A stretch of DNA of 64,000 bases from Crotophaga sulcirostris (GCA_013397455.1 VYZB01000134.1:311199-375198); one strand, 5' to 3'. Positions 49,619 to 61,769 are shown, numbered from the stretch's first letter. The notes: generated by a model from the letters alone, not told the origin. Translations and numbers: made by a program.

Positions 49619-50842
49619 AACGTTACCACTTAGTCTGAGGCCAGCTACCTTGAAGTCATCTTTGGTCTTATATAGATTGATACTGTCTTAAGTGCTGGTC
49701 TTTATGTGTAATGCCCCTAAAACTAGCTTTTTTTCTGTTCATTCTGGTATTTTTTTGCTGCAGAAGGAGTAGATGTGAGATACACTAATTATTGATATCT
49801 AGATTTGTATAACCACCGAAACCCCTTTCTTGAATTTTTCTTTTTACCCGGCATTTTGACACAAATTCAATTTTAATTCTTTCTTTCTAATGCTTCTAAG
49901 TTTAGCTTTATTTACTGGTTTATTCCATCAATACATCTTCCCAGTATCCAAGCTCTTAGTGTTTATTCCATTCTTTCAGCTCTCTTGAAAGAGTTACCAT
50001 GTACATATAAAAAGCCCCGCCTCTTTCTTCCAGTAAGTATGTGACCCATGACCCCCAGCTGTTGCTTACATTCTATTAATCTACTGTTTTTTCCAATTCC
50101 TTTATACCTCTGCCGATGCTTTGTTTAAAATAGTGCTAGACAATTTCACTGGTGACATACGTGTTTCTGTGTGGTTGGTTTTTTTAGCAGTCACACTTTC
50201 CATTCTTCATTTTTACTGTAGGTAATAGTGGAGCTCTTTGCTTGTGCTTGAAGTACTCTGAGCACAGTGGAGTAAGTTCCATTGTCTGGGAAGGGAGAGG
50301 GGAAGAGTAAGAGCTCTCATAATATTTTTTAGGAGCTTAAGTTTTAATGTTGTTTAAAGGTTAGACTGCAGACTCTGAACACTAACATATAATGAAAATG
50401 GTATCTTATAATGTGTTTTTTGAAAGGTCTTACACCAAAATCTTTGAGGCTCTGTACTTATTCAGTATTCTTTTAAATAACGTACCTCTATTACTGTTGG
50501 ATGTTGTTCTGATGTTTTTTCGTTGAATTTTTGCACATTAAAAGCTCAGCTTTTTAGTGGTTTTTTTTAACGTTGCTAGGTACAGTGCTGGTTTAAACTG
50601 ATCTCAAATGGGTAGCTTTAACCTCTAATAACATCTGTTACCACACTTTAAAAGCACAGAGTGCAATCAGTATAAAGGCCCAAACTCTTGAATACTCTGT
50701 GAAATCAAGTTTTACTTAACTTATTAAAACAATAGGGGTGACAAATGATTAATAGTAATTAACAACAAGTTAAAATACTGATTTAAAGACAATGCATCTA
50801 ATCATTACCATAAGAGAACACGCACAGCAATTAAAAGAGCTA

Positions 50843-51025
50843 CATCACCAATTGTTTTTTGTCATCGTTCAAGTCAGATCTGAAAAGCCTTAACAATTGA
50901 GAAAAGAAACATCACCAATTGTTTTTCATCATCACTCAAATCAGATCTGAAGATCTGTAACAACTGGGAAAAGACAACAAAGAATACATCACCAATTGCC
51001 TTTTTATTCTTATCATCCAGACCCA
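50843..51025. repeat. Three-copy tandem repeat, 67 and 77 bp spacing
   Basis: CATCACCAATTG begins at 50843, 50910 and 50987. Each is followed by related sequence, and the first two copies share TCAGATCTGAA and a (G)AGAAAAGA-like end. The third copy is partial and runs into unrelated sequence. Copies differ by several substitutions and small indels, so the array is not recent. Confidence 0.8.
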
Positions 51026-52150
51026 CAGTTGTGGGGAGCCCTTTCTGTAGGGGGGATCTGGAGAGCCTGTCCCTGGACAACTGGAAGGTCCACACGGTGC
51101 CTCCACCCATGGATAGAGTCTCCAGAGGTCACTGCAGGAGGGTCCAGCTTTTGTATCATTAAATAAACTTCCATCATTCTAAAAGTGGGAACTCTGCTTT
51201 CAGTTGCCCCCCCTCCTGGAGTCTGGCCAAAACTACAGAACAGATGAGAAGCAGCTGGGTTTGTGTATCTCTAAGGAGGTTGCTTAAAGTGCTTGCTGCC
51301 ACTTCAGGCGGTGTTGGTGCTTATGAAACTACAATTAAGGTGGTACAACTCAACTCCACTGATTAAGAATAGCATTACTCTATTTTACTCATAATACAAC
51401 TGTGAGAAGTTACAGGTGAAACAGCACACGTATGTATGCACAGCAGTTTGGAGCAACGACAAATCACTCCCAGGGTGGCCTTAGATCCAATAATTACTTT
51501 GAACACTGACAGTCACAAAACAGATCTCAACCTGCACTTTGCTACAAGAATGCAGATATGATCAAATCCACGAGACCGTCAAGGAAGAGAAAAAAAAAAA
51601 AGATGTGGTAGAATATGGGGAGAGAATAAGGAGAGAATAAGGCAGAGAAAGAGAGAAAGAAGTAGCAGGGAGAAAGAGAATAATCACCGCCCCAGTGGAG
51701 TCCATTGATGATTTCCTCAGGAAACGTGGTCCGTGGAGCAGAGTGCGTGCACATGTGCTTCTTGGCAAGATTATTTACAGAGAGAGGTCCATCCCCTAAT
51801 AGCCCACAAAGAGTGGTTTCGGTTTCTCTGAGTGAAAAGTTTTCAAACTGGTGTAGAAGTCCCTTCAGGAAAGTTCTTGAATTGGGCCTGGGGGCTCCAG
51901 GGGTCACTTGCCAGCTCAACAGACCCTTGCTAAAAACAACCTCTGTGTGAACCCTTTGGGTGTGCTTGTGCAGTCCGGAGTGCTCCTGCCTCAGCACCAG
52001 AAGCTATGCTGCAGGTATGCGTGTGTGTGACTGGGGAGCAGCAGCATCTGCTCCCACACCTCCTCCTCTCTCCTCTGCTGCTGCCAAGGTGCACAGAGTC
52101 CCCAGTCACACACAGCCTTGCACCCAGATGATGTTTAAGACGTAGAAAAC
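51026..52150. repeat. Unclassified LTR-like or composite repeat region
   Basis: The region is GC-richer than its surroundings. It includes TCATTAAATAAACTTCC (a polyadenylation-like AATAAA context), a purine-rich block (51580-51690), and a GC-rich right part with several CpGs (51890-52110). A 151-codon minus-strand open frame has no recognised family. The composition suggests an old retroviral LTR or similar insertion, but I cannot name a family or find both ends. Confidence 0.3.
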
Positions 52151-52454
52151 ACAATTGAAGAACTTGATCTTTACACAGTGCCATTCTTAACAAAGTCCCT
52201 AGCATCCTGCAGCCTGATGTAGAGTGTTTGCATCTGAGGAAGTTGACCTGGACAGAGAGGCCTGACTTCAGTGCTAGCTATCTTTATTTATTTGAGCTAC
52301 TTAGCTGAGCCCATGTAATTTATAGCTGCATGAGTTGGATTGGCTTACCAGAATTTCTTGCTGGAGTACTTAAAAGCTGAGCTCCACTGAGTCTTCACTT
52401 CTTAGGGGCAGGTACACATGCATACCCTTCTCTCTCTCTGTAATTTGCATTTAT

Positions 52455-53060
52455 GAAATCACAGAATACTTGGTTCTGTAGCCCAGCCCTCTTGTCCAGA
52501 GGAGGGTCAACCAGAGAGATTCCTCAGGGCCATGTGCAGGTTTTTTTTGAGTATATCTGATGATGGACACTCCAGGGTCTCTGTGGGCATCTTGTTTGAG
52601 TGTATGGCAACACTTGCAGTAAAACAGTTGTTTTCTGATATTTAAGTGGAATTTGTTTTATTTCAGTGTGTGTCTGTTGCCATTCATCCTTTTACTGGAC
52701 ACCACTGAAAAGAGTCTGGGTGCATTTTCCTTACTTCTGCCCTTCATATATTTATGAACATTACTGAGATCCCTGCTGAGCCTTCTCTACTCAAGGCTAA
52801 GCAATTCCAGCTTTCTCAGCTTCTCAGTTTACGTCAGATGCTCCAATGCCTTCATCGTATTTGTGACCTTTCAGTGCACTTGCTCCAGTACACCCCCATC
52901 TGCCTTGTTCTGGGGAGCCCAGAAATGGATCCAGAGCCCTAGATGTAATCTCAACCACTACTCAGCAGAAAGGAAAGTTTGCCTGTGAGGATGCTATGGG
53001 AGATGGTGTTAAAAGCCTCCTTGTGAGGTGAAAGTGCCCCTGTAGCCCCTGTATCTTCAG
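52455..53060 (-). mobile_element. CR1 LINE, minus strand, internally deleted
   Basis: On the + strand it starts with the reversed 3' end (AAATCACAGAATACTTGG) and continues through the C-terminal coding region (CCACTGAAAAGAGTCTGGGT and GGGGAGCCCAGAAATGG). Near 52975 it jumps to GTTTGCCTGTGAGGATGC, skipping the RT segment that lies between these blocks in the copy at 38610-39755. It ends in the same tail as that copy (TGTAGCCCCTGTATC). No intact frame remains. Confidence 0.8.
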
Positions 53061-55480
53061 GCCAATATGGTGAAAAAGAACAGAAGATAAGGAGATTTTG
53101 AAGTAATATATTTGCTGTGGAAATTTAGTTGAAACTCCTTAAACAATTTGCTTCCGTCTGATCAAACACGTAGAACTATAAAATATTCTCCTCATATGGA
53201 AAGGTAAATATGTTTCTAAAATAATTAGGTGGCATGTGATAGACAGTCACATGGATATTACTGCCACTTTTAGTCCGTCAGGCTCTCCTAAAAATCTTGG
53301 CAGCTTAAATGTGATGGGATTTTCACAGACAGAAATAGTAAGAACTCTTCAGCTTCAGTCTCCATGGAAACAGCAATAACTCTTGAAACAATTTTTGAGA
53401 CAGAGACTACTGATTAAATTGATGCCTAAACTTAACCAAGTATTCTCTGTGTGATAAATTCCAGAGAGTACCTGATACATACAAAGGGTAGTTTTTACAG
53501 TGACCCTTGTGTTGCTTAGATCTGAAGTATAATTTTGGATTTTGGAATCTTTATGACTGGGAAAAGGGCCATGTTGTTGGATAATCTGACCTGTATTATG
53601 TGTACTCACTGTGCAGTATGCTCCAGATGGATTCAATTTTAAAGCTCCTACCCAAACAAATTTGTCATGTGGGTGATGCTCACCGTGTTGTACAATTACC
53701 ACTCTTCAGCTAGTTGTCAATATAGATTTCAGATTACTTGCACACATTGGAATCTGAGTTTTAATTGATTTAATTAGTCAGGTATCAGGGTGAACTGCTT
53801 GACATTTCCTAGCATTAGAAGGCTGCATGCTTATTGGCACTTCTTCCTCAGTGGTTGAAAGTTGTAACCGTGCTTTCATGTTAGCAAATGGCTTTCAAGT
53901 ATTGAAAATGGAAGTTGTGCCCAGCAGGAGGGTGTTAATAGTTGCAAAACTTTTAATGTTATGCTGTGACTTTGTTAATGCCAGCACAGCAAACCTAAAT
54001 TTTGCTGTGAATTCTTTTATAATGCTAACCTAAACAGAATTAGGAAGAGATGCTAGCTAAAGGAATTTCAGCAGTTGACATCAGTTTTTGCCATCTTCAA
54101 CCTAATATGTTTGACTAGTGGAGTCCCGCATTCGCAATCTATGTTAGTATAATACATTAAACCTTTTTCTTTCTGAAATAAACTGGGTATGCAAGGAGTG
54201 TTTCAATACACCTTTTTTTTTAGTCCCAGGTAGGAAGCACAGCCCTCCTTAAAGTCAAAGGAACAATCCAAACAGGTTTTCCCTGAACCCTTCAGAATTT
54301 TACATAAGTAGTTTTAAATTCTTCTGGCTTCACTCCATTCTCTCTTCGTTAGTTTAATTATAGCTGAAAAAAATACTTGCAACTAAGAATATACTGCTTC
54401 AGCATTCTCTAGAATGGTAATATCTGTTATCTCTTGTGTTTGCCAGCAGTCCTGTTCTCTGACTAGAAAAATAAAATGTATAGAAAAGGTACATGCTTGT
54501 TCGTTGATGTGAATGACAAGTTGCTTCAAGGCCATTTGAAAAATAAATGTCATCCCCTTGCTTCATGGACCCGCTACGCAGCTGTGTTTTAGGAACTGAA
54601 ACACTTTCTATGTAAATGTTAAGGGAAATTGTGTGCACAGAATTTATAAATACACAGATTGGGGGTGGGTTAGCTTCTTTTCCCTTTGTATATATAGAAG
54701 TAAGCATCTGAACAGATTTGGAACTTAAAAAATAATAACCTAATTTTTTATATAGTTGTCACATCCAACATGTTTGTTTTCTAGTAATGATGACTCAAGA
54801 GAACTCTCTCAAGATTGAGAACTTCTGCTCCAGTGCACTAGCTACTGCCCAAATGTCTTATAGAGTTGTGCCACACAGCTTTTAAATAGCCTTAATGGTG
54901 CTGTGTACTGTCATTGCTATGAGTTGGTTCTCATTGACAGAACTGCTGGCTTAGGTAAAAGCCATTTTAAGTAAGCATGTCAGATATGCTTTTTAAGTTT
55001 CAGGTGGTCTATCACTTTTTCTGAGTAATCTTGAATTGGAAGGAAAGGGTTCTGAAATCTATTTCTGCCCAAGCTCTAATTTGAATTTTTAATGGTTACA
55101 TTGTCTTTCTCCTCTTTCTGTTCTGGTGTTTTTCTGACTTACAGAAGTACACTCAAAAGCTCATAACTGAGTTGGCTGTACAGCTTTCCAGTTCTTGGTG
55201 TACTGTAGAGCTACAAGCTGCTTCTTACTCTACCTAGAGTGCAGCTATGCAATATCACTTTGCAGTACAAAAGGGTGCAGTATTTGATCTTTATTCTTTT
55301 TGGAATGTCTGCATTGTGAGACAATACTTTTCTGCAATCCTGTATGGCAAATCCTAGAATTAAAAATGCTGCTTACATAAAAGAATTCAGTAAATTGAAT
55401 ACATATGTAAGCTTATTGGATCCATTAGGAGAATCAGCATTAATGGTGCTCATGCATTTTCACCCTCTTGCTTCATATGC
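53061..55480. other. Sequence without recognised features
   Basis: This is AT-rich single-copy-looking sequence between a CR1 and the pyrimidine-rich array. I checked for the conserved PIGG C-terminal peptide on the + strand and did not see it. Confidence 0.6.
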
Positions 55481-58400
55481 TCTCTCTTGAATGTGCTTTA
55501 TGTCTTACTTTCTTTATCACTTCTGTACTTTTACTGTCTTGTGTGTCTTTGTCTTGAGTGTCCTTCTGCCTCTTCCTTTTCCTATCTTCCTTTCATTTCT
55601 TTAGATTTCTTGCTTTCCTTCTCCTTTGTATACTTTCCTGTCTCTGACAGACTTTTCCTTTCTTGAATGCACTTTCCCTCTCTTAAGCTTGCAGCCTCTT
55701 GCTTATGCTTTCTCCTTCTCACTCTCTCTCTGTCCCTTTTATCTGCATAGTCTTTCCTCTCAATCTGTAGAGAGACAGAGGCCTGTCCCAGACCTGCTTT
55801 CCCTCCCTCTTAGATTTCCCTTTCCCCTCTCTTGGGCATTTCTCTTCTCTTGGATGCACTTTGCCTCTGTCTTTCAAGCTTTCTTGAGTCTCTCCCTGCA
55901 GACACTGTCTTTCCCTCCTCTCACCTCATTCTCTCTCTTTGTTTCTGTTCCTTATCTTTTTTTCCTTATCTCACCTGTGCTTTCTCTTGCTCCCTGTTTT
56001 GTTCTCTTGCACTCCCTGTTCTCTTTTCCAACTCTTGTGTCTTCTTAGTCCTCCTTTCTTTGTCATTCTCCCTTTCTTGCATGGTCTCTCACACAATTTC
56101 CCTTTTTATTATCATCTTCCATCTTGCTCATGTTTTCTCTCTTTTGCTAGTGTCATTCCTCCCTCTCCTGCTGTCTCTGTTGCTATCCTTCTCTTTCTTC
56201 CTCTCTTTTTATCTCAGTTTCCCTTTCTTCTCTCATTCCCTATTTCACATTGTCCTCAGTTCCCCCTTCCCTATCTCTTCCTTCGACTCCCACCCTCCTC
56301 ATCTCTGTGACTTTCTCTCCCCGCACACTTTCTCACTCAGTGTCACAGGGTTTGCCTCTCTCACCTACTTGCCTCTCTCCATCTGTGCTTCTCCTGCATG
56401 TCACATGGTTTGCCTCTCTCATACTTCCCTCCCTCACTCTTTCTGACACTCCTTCCCCATCTTCATCTCATGCATTTTCCCCCTCTCACACACACCTTCC
56501 TCTGGCTGTCCTGTGATTTTTCTCTCTGTCATGTTCTTTCTGTCCTGGACATATGGTTTGCTCTTTCTCTCTGTCACACACTTTGCTTCCCCTACATGCA
56601 TTTTGTTTCCCTTGTGCTTTACTGTTTCCCTCTTTCTCTCACGATATCTCTTCCTCTCTTGCTAACCTCCTCTCACACGCTTTCCTGAATTTCCCACGCT
56701 TTTCCTCTTTCTTGCATGCTGTTTCCCGTTCATTCATGCTTTTAATCTCTTGCTATTGCTTTTCCTCTCTAGCTTGCTACCTCCCTCTCTCTTGCTCTCT
56801 GCCCCTCTCCCACTTGCTAACCCTCACATTTTCTCTAGCTTTCCTTCTCTCACTGTACGTTTCTCTCTGTCATATGACCTTTCCCCTTGTCTTGGATGTT
56901 CATACCCTCTCATTTGAATGTGGATTCCCTCTCTCCTGGGGACACTTTGGCCCCCATCTCTTGATTTTCATATACCTACCTCTTGTGTGTCTTCTTTCTC
57001 TTGCACATCCCCCTCTCTCTATGTCACTTTGCTCTTCTGCTGTCCCCTGACTTGCGTGCTCTCCCAGGCACACAATTTTCCTCTCTTATACTTACACTTT
57101 CACTCATCAGGTTTTTGTGGTTTTATCCTCCCTCTCTCTCATGCTGTCCTTTTCAGTCTCTTGTTTTCCTCCCTATTGCTTTCCCTCCCTCTTTTTTCCT
57201 GTCCTGCTCCCTCTTTCTCTTCCCCCCTTATTGCTATCTTCTGTCTCTACCTCATTCCCCCCCACCTTGCTTTCCCTATTCTGCCCTTCTCCCGTGCTTT
57301 CCCTCTGCTGCCTCCCTCCTTTGTGTTCCTTATCTTTTCCTGTTCTTTGCATCCCTCTCTCTGCTTTTCCCTTGCTTCTTCTCTCTCAGACACAAGTTTT
57401 CTCTGTTGTTTTCCCTTTTTCAGGCACTTCCTCAATCACATGCTTTGCCTAGCTCTGCTGTCCTGTTTTCCCCTCTCCCTCACATACTCTATCTCTCTGT
57501 TACATGCTTTGCCTCTCTTGCGTATGCTTTCTCTGGCAATTCTTTTTCTCGCCCTCTCCTTTTTTTCTCTCTCTTATCCCTCCAAGTTTCCTCTCTCTCC
57601 ACTGTCTCAAGCCTCTGACCACCTGAATTCCCTCAAATGTGCTTTTCTTCTCTAATGAGCTTCTCACCCCACCTCCTCAGTCCTTTTCCTTGTTTCTCTT
57701 CCAGCCTCTCCCTCAGCCTTCCACCCGTCTCTGCTTTCCAGCTCTCTTGCATGCTTTCCAATTCTCTCACACGCCTACCCTCAGTCGTATCTTTTTCATG
57801 CCACTCCCTTTCTCATTCTGCCTTGCTTTCTTCTCTTTTGATTTCCTTCCCCTTCTTGCATGCTTTTCCATCCCTCACATAATTGAATTCCTTCTCTCTG
57901 TGCATGTACTTTTTTCTCTGCATCTCTCGCACATTCCCTCTATCCCTCTTGTGCACTTTTTGTCCCTCCCTGCCCCATGTAGTTTTCTTCTCACTCATGT
58001 TTGTGCTTTCCCTCACTTGTTCTTGTTTCCCCTTTATCTCTCACATCCTTTCCCTCTCATTCTCTCACATGCCTCCTGCTCCGATTTTCTTGCATGACTT
58101 CCCTTTCTAATATGCTTTCCTTGTCTCCTACTCTTTTGCATATACTCTTCCCTGTCTGTTCTACGCCCATTTCCTGTCTTATGTACCCTTTCCCTTTCTG
58201 ATTTTTTCCTTGTCTTGTGGGTTCTCTCACAGATTTTTTTCTTTTGTGTTTCACGGCCTCTAATGCTTTCTCTTTACCACATGTAGTTTCTCTTTCCATT
58301 GAACAGTCTCCCAGTCTCTCTTACTTGTACTTTTTCTCCCTCATGCACAGTTTTCCTTTCAGTTGCTCTTTCTCTTCCCTTCGTCTCCTCTCTCGATCAT

Positions 58401-59200
58401 GCTTTCTGTCCCTCTTTCACAGTTTCACTCCTTTTCTTACACTTTCCTTTTTGTGCATGCTCTTAATTTCTGGTGTGCTTTCCCTTTCGTGCATGGTGTT
58501 GGTTTGTTGCATGTGCTTTTCCTTTTGTCTATAGCAGTTTTCCTTGCTCTTTCATGTACATTTTTCTCTCGTGTAAATACACTTACGCTCTCTCTTTCCC
58601 TCACACACTGTTTTTTCCTCCTGTCTCAAGTTTTCCCTCTTTTGCATAGACACTTTTCTTCTCTGTCTGTTTTATGTTTCCTGTCTTGGGTATGTGCTTT
58701 TCCCCTCTCATTCTATTGCACTTTGCTTTGGCTGTGCTTTCCCTCTTTCTTTCTTGTTTGCACTTCCCCTTTCTTGGGCACACTTTCCTTCCTTCACACA
58801 ACCATTCTACTCCTTCCCTCCTGCTGGCTTGCAAGCTTTCCTTCTCACTTGTGCGCTTTCCTGTTCTGTCACGTGCTTTCCCTCTTTGATGTTGACATTC
58901 TGTCTCTATTTAACATTTCTTCTTTTTTTCCAGTCATTCCCTTTCTCATGTTTCATCTTTTTTAGCATGTCTTTCCTCTCTCTGATGTCTTTCTGCTGCA
59001 CCTTTCCTCTGTCTTGTGCATGCTTCCTCTCTTTCTCTCTCTCAATTTCTCATATGTGCACTCCCCCCATTTGCTTTCCCTTTCTGTCTTGAGCATGCTT
59101 TTCTTCTCTTTCTCATGTTTTTCATCTTTCTCTGAGTCATATTTTCCTGCTATAGCCTGTGCTTTCCCTCTTGTTTGCTCAAACTTTCCTTGTCTTTACT
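55480..59200. repeat. Degenerate 20-bp polypyrimidine minisatellite, block 1
   Basis: The + strand is overwhelmingly C and T. For example, bases 57181-57240 contain only 5 purines in 60. A unit of about 20 bp recurs, with consensus near GCTTTCCCTCTCTYRCAYAT. Consecutive units are clear at 57738-57777 (GCTTTCCAGCTCTCTTGCAT then GCTTTCCAATTCTCTCACAC). They are also clear near 58835-58895 (GCTTTCCTTCTCACTTGTGC, then GCTTTCCTGTTCTGTCACGT, then GCTTTCCCTCTTTGATGTTG). Units vary greatly, so the array is old. The many long open frames here, rich in Leu, Ser, Phe and Pro, result from composition. Confidence 0.9.
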
Positions 59201-59206
59201 GGGAAT

Positions 59207-59999
59207 ATTTGAAATCTGCCTGCTGAAAGTCCAGCGTGGATGTCCTGTTCATGCCTTTCCTTGTTACATTGTTTACGGAGAAATCTATTATCTCATGGTC
59301 ACTACACCCCAGACAGCCTCCAACCACAACATCACCCACCAGCCCTTCACTATTTGTAAACAGCAGGTCAAGGAGAGCCTCACCCCTGGTAGGCTCACTT
59401 ACCAGCTGGGACAAAAAGCAGTCTTCAATACACTCGAAGAATCTTCTGGATTGCCTCCTCTCAGCTGTGTTAAGTTCACAGTAGATATCTGGGAGATTAA
59501 AGTCTCCTACGAGAACAAGGGCAACTGATCTTGAGGCAGCCTCAAGCTGCTTAAACAACAGTAGGTCCACCTCCTCCTCCTGGTTGGGCAGTCTATAACA
59601 TACTCCAACCAGGAGGTCAGACTTGACTGCGCCTCTGACTCTTACCCATTGGCACTCAGTCTGGTCATCACCAATCTCAACTTCTATAGCGTCAAGAGCT
59701 TCCTTAGTATACAGGGCTACCCCTCCACCTCTTCTCCCACACCTGTCTCTCCTGAAGAGTTTGTAGCCTTCCATGGCAGCACTCCAGTTATGAGAGTCGT
59801 TCCACCACGTTTCCATGATAGCAACTATATCATAGCTCTCCTGCTGGACCAGGACCTCCAGCTCCTCTTGTTTGTTCCCCATACTGCGTGCATTAGTGTA
59901 CATGCACTTCAGTTGGGTTACTGATTCCACCCTTGGTAGTGACTCACCTTCTACAGCCGCATCTCTGGTGAGCCTGGTTACATCCCCCTCCCCCTTCAG
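59207..59999 (-). pseudogene. CR1 ORF2 N-terminus: AP-type endonuclease, truncated
   Basis: The minus-strand frame is open for over 240 codons. It contains the endonuclease-family blocks YTNARSMGNKQEELE, DIVAIMETWWNDSHNWS, GRRGGGVALYTKEA, VGVCYRLPNQEEEVD and VLVGDFNLPDIY. It ends the domain with GCLGCSDHEIIDFSV, whose Ser-Asp-His is the expected catalytic end motif. This enzyme nicks target DNA for target-primed reverse transcription. The domain looks complete, but the frame ends in the linker to RT because the element is cut there, so the copy cannot move by itself. Confidence 0.9.
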
Positions 60000-61105
60000 G
60001 CTTAGTTTAAAGCCCTCTCTATAAGCCCTGCCAGCTCCTGGGCTAGAATCCTCTTACCCTTTTTAGTTAGATGGGACCCATCTGGCTCTAGCAGGCCAGG
60101 TGCAGCAAAGGTTTCCCCATGATCGTAGAAACCAAAATTCCTTTGTCGGCACCAGCCCTTAAGCCCTTTGTTAATATTACAAATTCTCTTGTTCCTTTCA
60201 GTATACATCCCTGACACTGAAGGAACTGAGCAGAACACCACCTGTGCTCCTGCCCCATCCATTAATTGACCTAGATCCTTAAACTCCCTTTTAACTACCC
60301 TGGAGCCTCTCTTACCAAGCTCGTCACTGCCAGCCTGTCCAACCAACAAGGGATAATAATCCCAGGACTTAATTAGATCTGGGAGTCTCTTAGTGATATC
60401 CCATGCCTGGGCTTCAGGAAGGCAGCAGACTTCCCTATGGTCTGGATCTGGCCTACATATAGGACCCCCTGTCCCTTTCAGAAGGGAGTTACCTAATACA
60501 ACTCCCCTTCTTTTCTTTCTGGTACTGGTGGTTCTGATCCGTCTGACAGATGAAGCAAAACTGAGAGCTTCCCTAGGTGAATTTTCTCCCATCAGTATCT
60601 TCATAGTGGTCCTCAAATTCCAGGCCCCCAAACCCGTTCTGTAAGGGCAACTGGAAAGGTGGCATCCAGAAGGGAGTTCTGTTACCCCCACGAGAGCAGA
60701 CCTGCGCCCATTGCTCCTCCCCAGCCAGGTCACTCCCCTCATCCTGCTGAGGAGAAATACGGGGCTCCTCTGCCTCCTGGGGAGGATTGCTGGGAGGAGA
60801 GAGGGTGCGACTCCACCAGTCTGTCTCGCTCTCACTCTCAGGAATACTCCTCAGCCTCTCCGCCCGATCCTTGGGAGTGCGCCGCGCGCCCCAGCAGGCC
60901 TTCAAATCTCCCGCGGCTGCTGCCGGGAACGACCCCTGCCACGTGGCCGCCCACGTGACCGCTGCCGCTTCCGGGGTTCCAGAGAGGCGTCCTGCCCGGG
61001 GCCTCTCCTGAGCCTTCCCGCCCTTGGGGAATCCTCTGCCCGCCTGGATCAAGCACTCGGCGGCGGAACTGACCGTTGCTGCTGTCGATCCTTGCCAAGT
61101 TTCGC
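59207..61105 (-). mobile_element. CR1 LINE 5' part: ORF1 and ORF2 endonuclease, no 3' half
   Basis: Read on the minus strand, the element starts near 61105 with a GC- and CpG-rich 5' end. It continues through ORF1 (61130-60002 in two frames) and the start of ORF2 (about 59999-59207). It stops after the endonuclease. The RT, C-terminal domain and 3'UTR, which nearly all CR1 copies keep, are absent. Both flanks are the 20-bp pyrimidine array. The open frames are well preserved compared with other CR1 copies here, so this is a fairly young insertion. Confidence 0.9.
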
Positions 61106-61130
61106 CTCTGTTCCTCTCTCTCTTGGACAT
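60002..61130 (-). pseudogene. CR1 ORF1 with esterase-like domain, one frameshift
   Basis: The N-terminal part (about 61130-60573) and the C-terminal part (60835-60002) are in different frames and overlap, so one frameshift near 60575-60640 breaks the gene. The C-terminal part has the SGNH-esterase-like domain known from CR1 ORF1. It shows VVLGNSLLKGTGG (Ser block, with GNS where GDS is common), YYPLLVGQAGSDELGKRG, QVVFCSVPSVSGMY and the final DGSHLTKKGK with Asp and His. ORF1 proteins are thought to bind element RNA, and the esterase role is unclear. It ends with a stop just before ORF2. Confidence 0.85.
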
Positions 61131-61769
61131 TCTTCACGCTTTCCAGTGCTCTCTTGATTGCTTTTTCCTTCTCTATTCTGCATTACTTCTCTGTCATGCA
61201 CTGTTCATTTATTGTGCGTGTTTTCCCTTACTCCCTGGTACAGTTCTTCTCTCTCTTTCACCATGTCTCTCTCATGGATGCACTTTTCCTGTCTTTTCCT
61301 TAACTTTCTTTCTCTTAGCCATATTTACCCATTTTCTGACATATGCTTTATCACAAGTGATTTCTCTGTCTCATTAAGCTTTCTTTTCTCCCTTGCCTGT
61401 TTTCCTGTTGTGTCTCCACTTTCCCCTTCCACTTCTCTTATATTACATGTGCTTTTCTGTCTTTCTTGTGCATTGTCTGATTTGCTCTTTCTTTTGCCAG
61501 CATGCTCATTGTTGCTGTCCTGGGCTTTTTGTGTCTCTTTCATGCAATTTGTGCTTTTGTGCACTCTTCCTCCCCCACCTCACGCTTCCTCATGCTTTTT
61601 TTTTGCCTTCTTTCTTTCAGTGCTTGTTTTTTCCTCCTTTATGCATGCCATTTCCATATCTGTTGTGTGCTTTCCTTCTTACTTGCTTGTACTTTCTTGC
61701 TTGTTTGAGTCTCTTTCATGCTTTTTCTCTTTGTTGTGTAGGCCTTTCCTCTCTCATGCACTTTCCCTG
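61106..61769. repeat. Polypyrimidine minisatellite, block 2
   Basis: The same C/T-rich + strand array resumes right of the CR1 fragment (TCTTGGACATTCTTCACGCT and on) and runs to the solo LTR. ATGC-type unit joints and CTTTCC motifs recur at roughly 20-bp steps, with irregular spacing. Confidence 0.85.

Larger units (their letters stand above)
48197..55480 (+). other. Presumed PIGG intron 12, left part
   Basis: The donor at 48197 opens an intron whose regular acceptor was not found. This part contains a possible alternative exon (49075-49618), a tandem and LTR-like segment (50843-52150) and a minus-strand CR1 (52455-53060). The rest is AT-rich without recognised features. Confidence 0.6.

Noticed and set aside
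50843..51025. CRISPR-like repeat-spacer array
   Set aside because: There are only three diverged direct copies in a vertebrate intron, with no constant repeat and unique spacer structure.
51542..51997. 151-codon minus-strand open frame
   Set aside because: It overlaps a purine-rich low-complexity block that encodes FFFFLF-type sequence. It has no family resemblance and no gene context.
53827..54033. Hydrophobic 68-codon frame considered as the missing PIGG last exon
   Set aside because: It lacks the conserved PIGG C-terminal motifs. No convincing acceptor with the required phase was seen.
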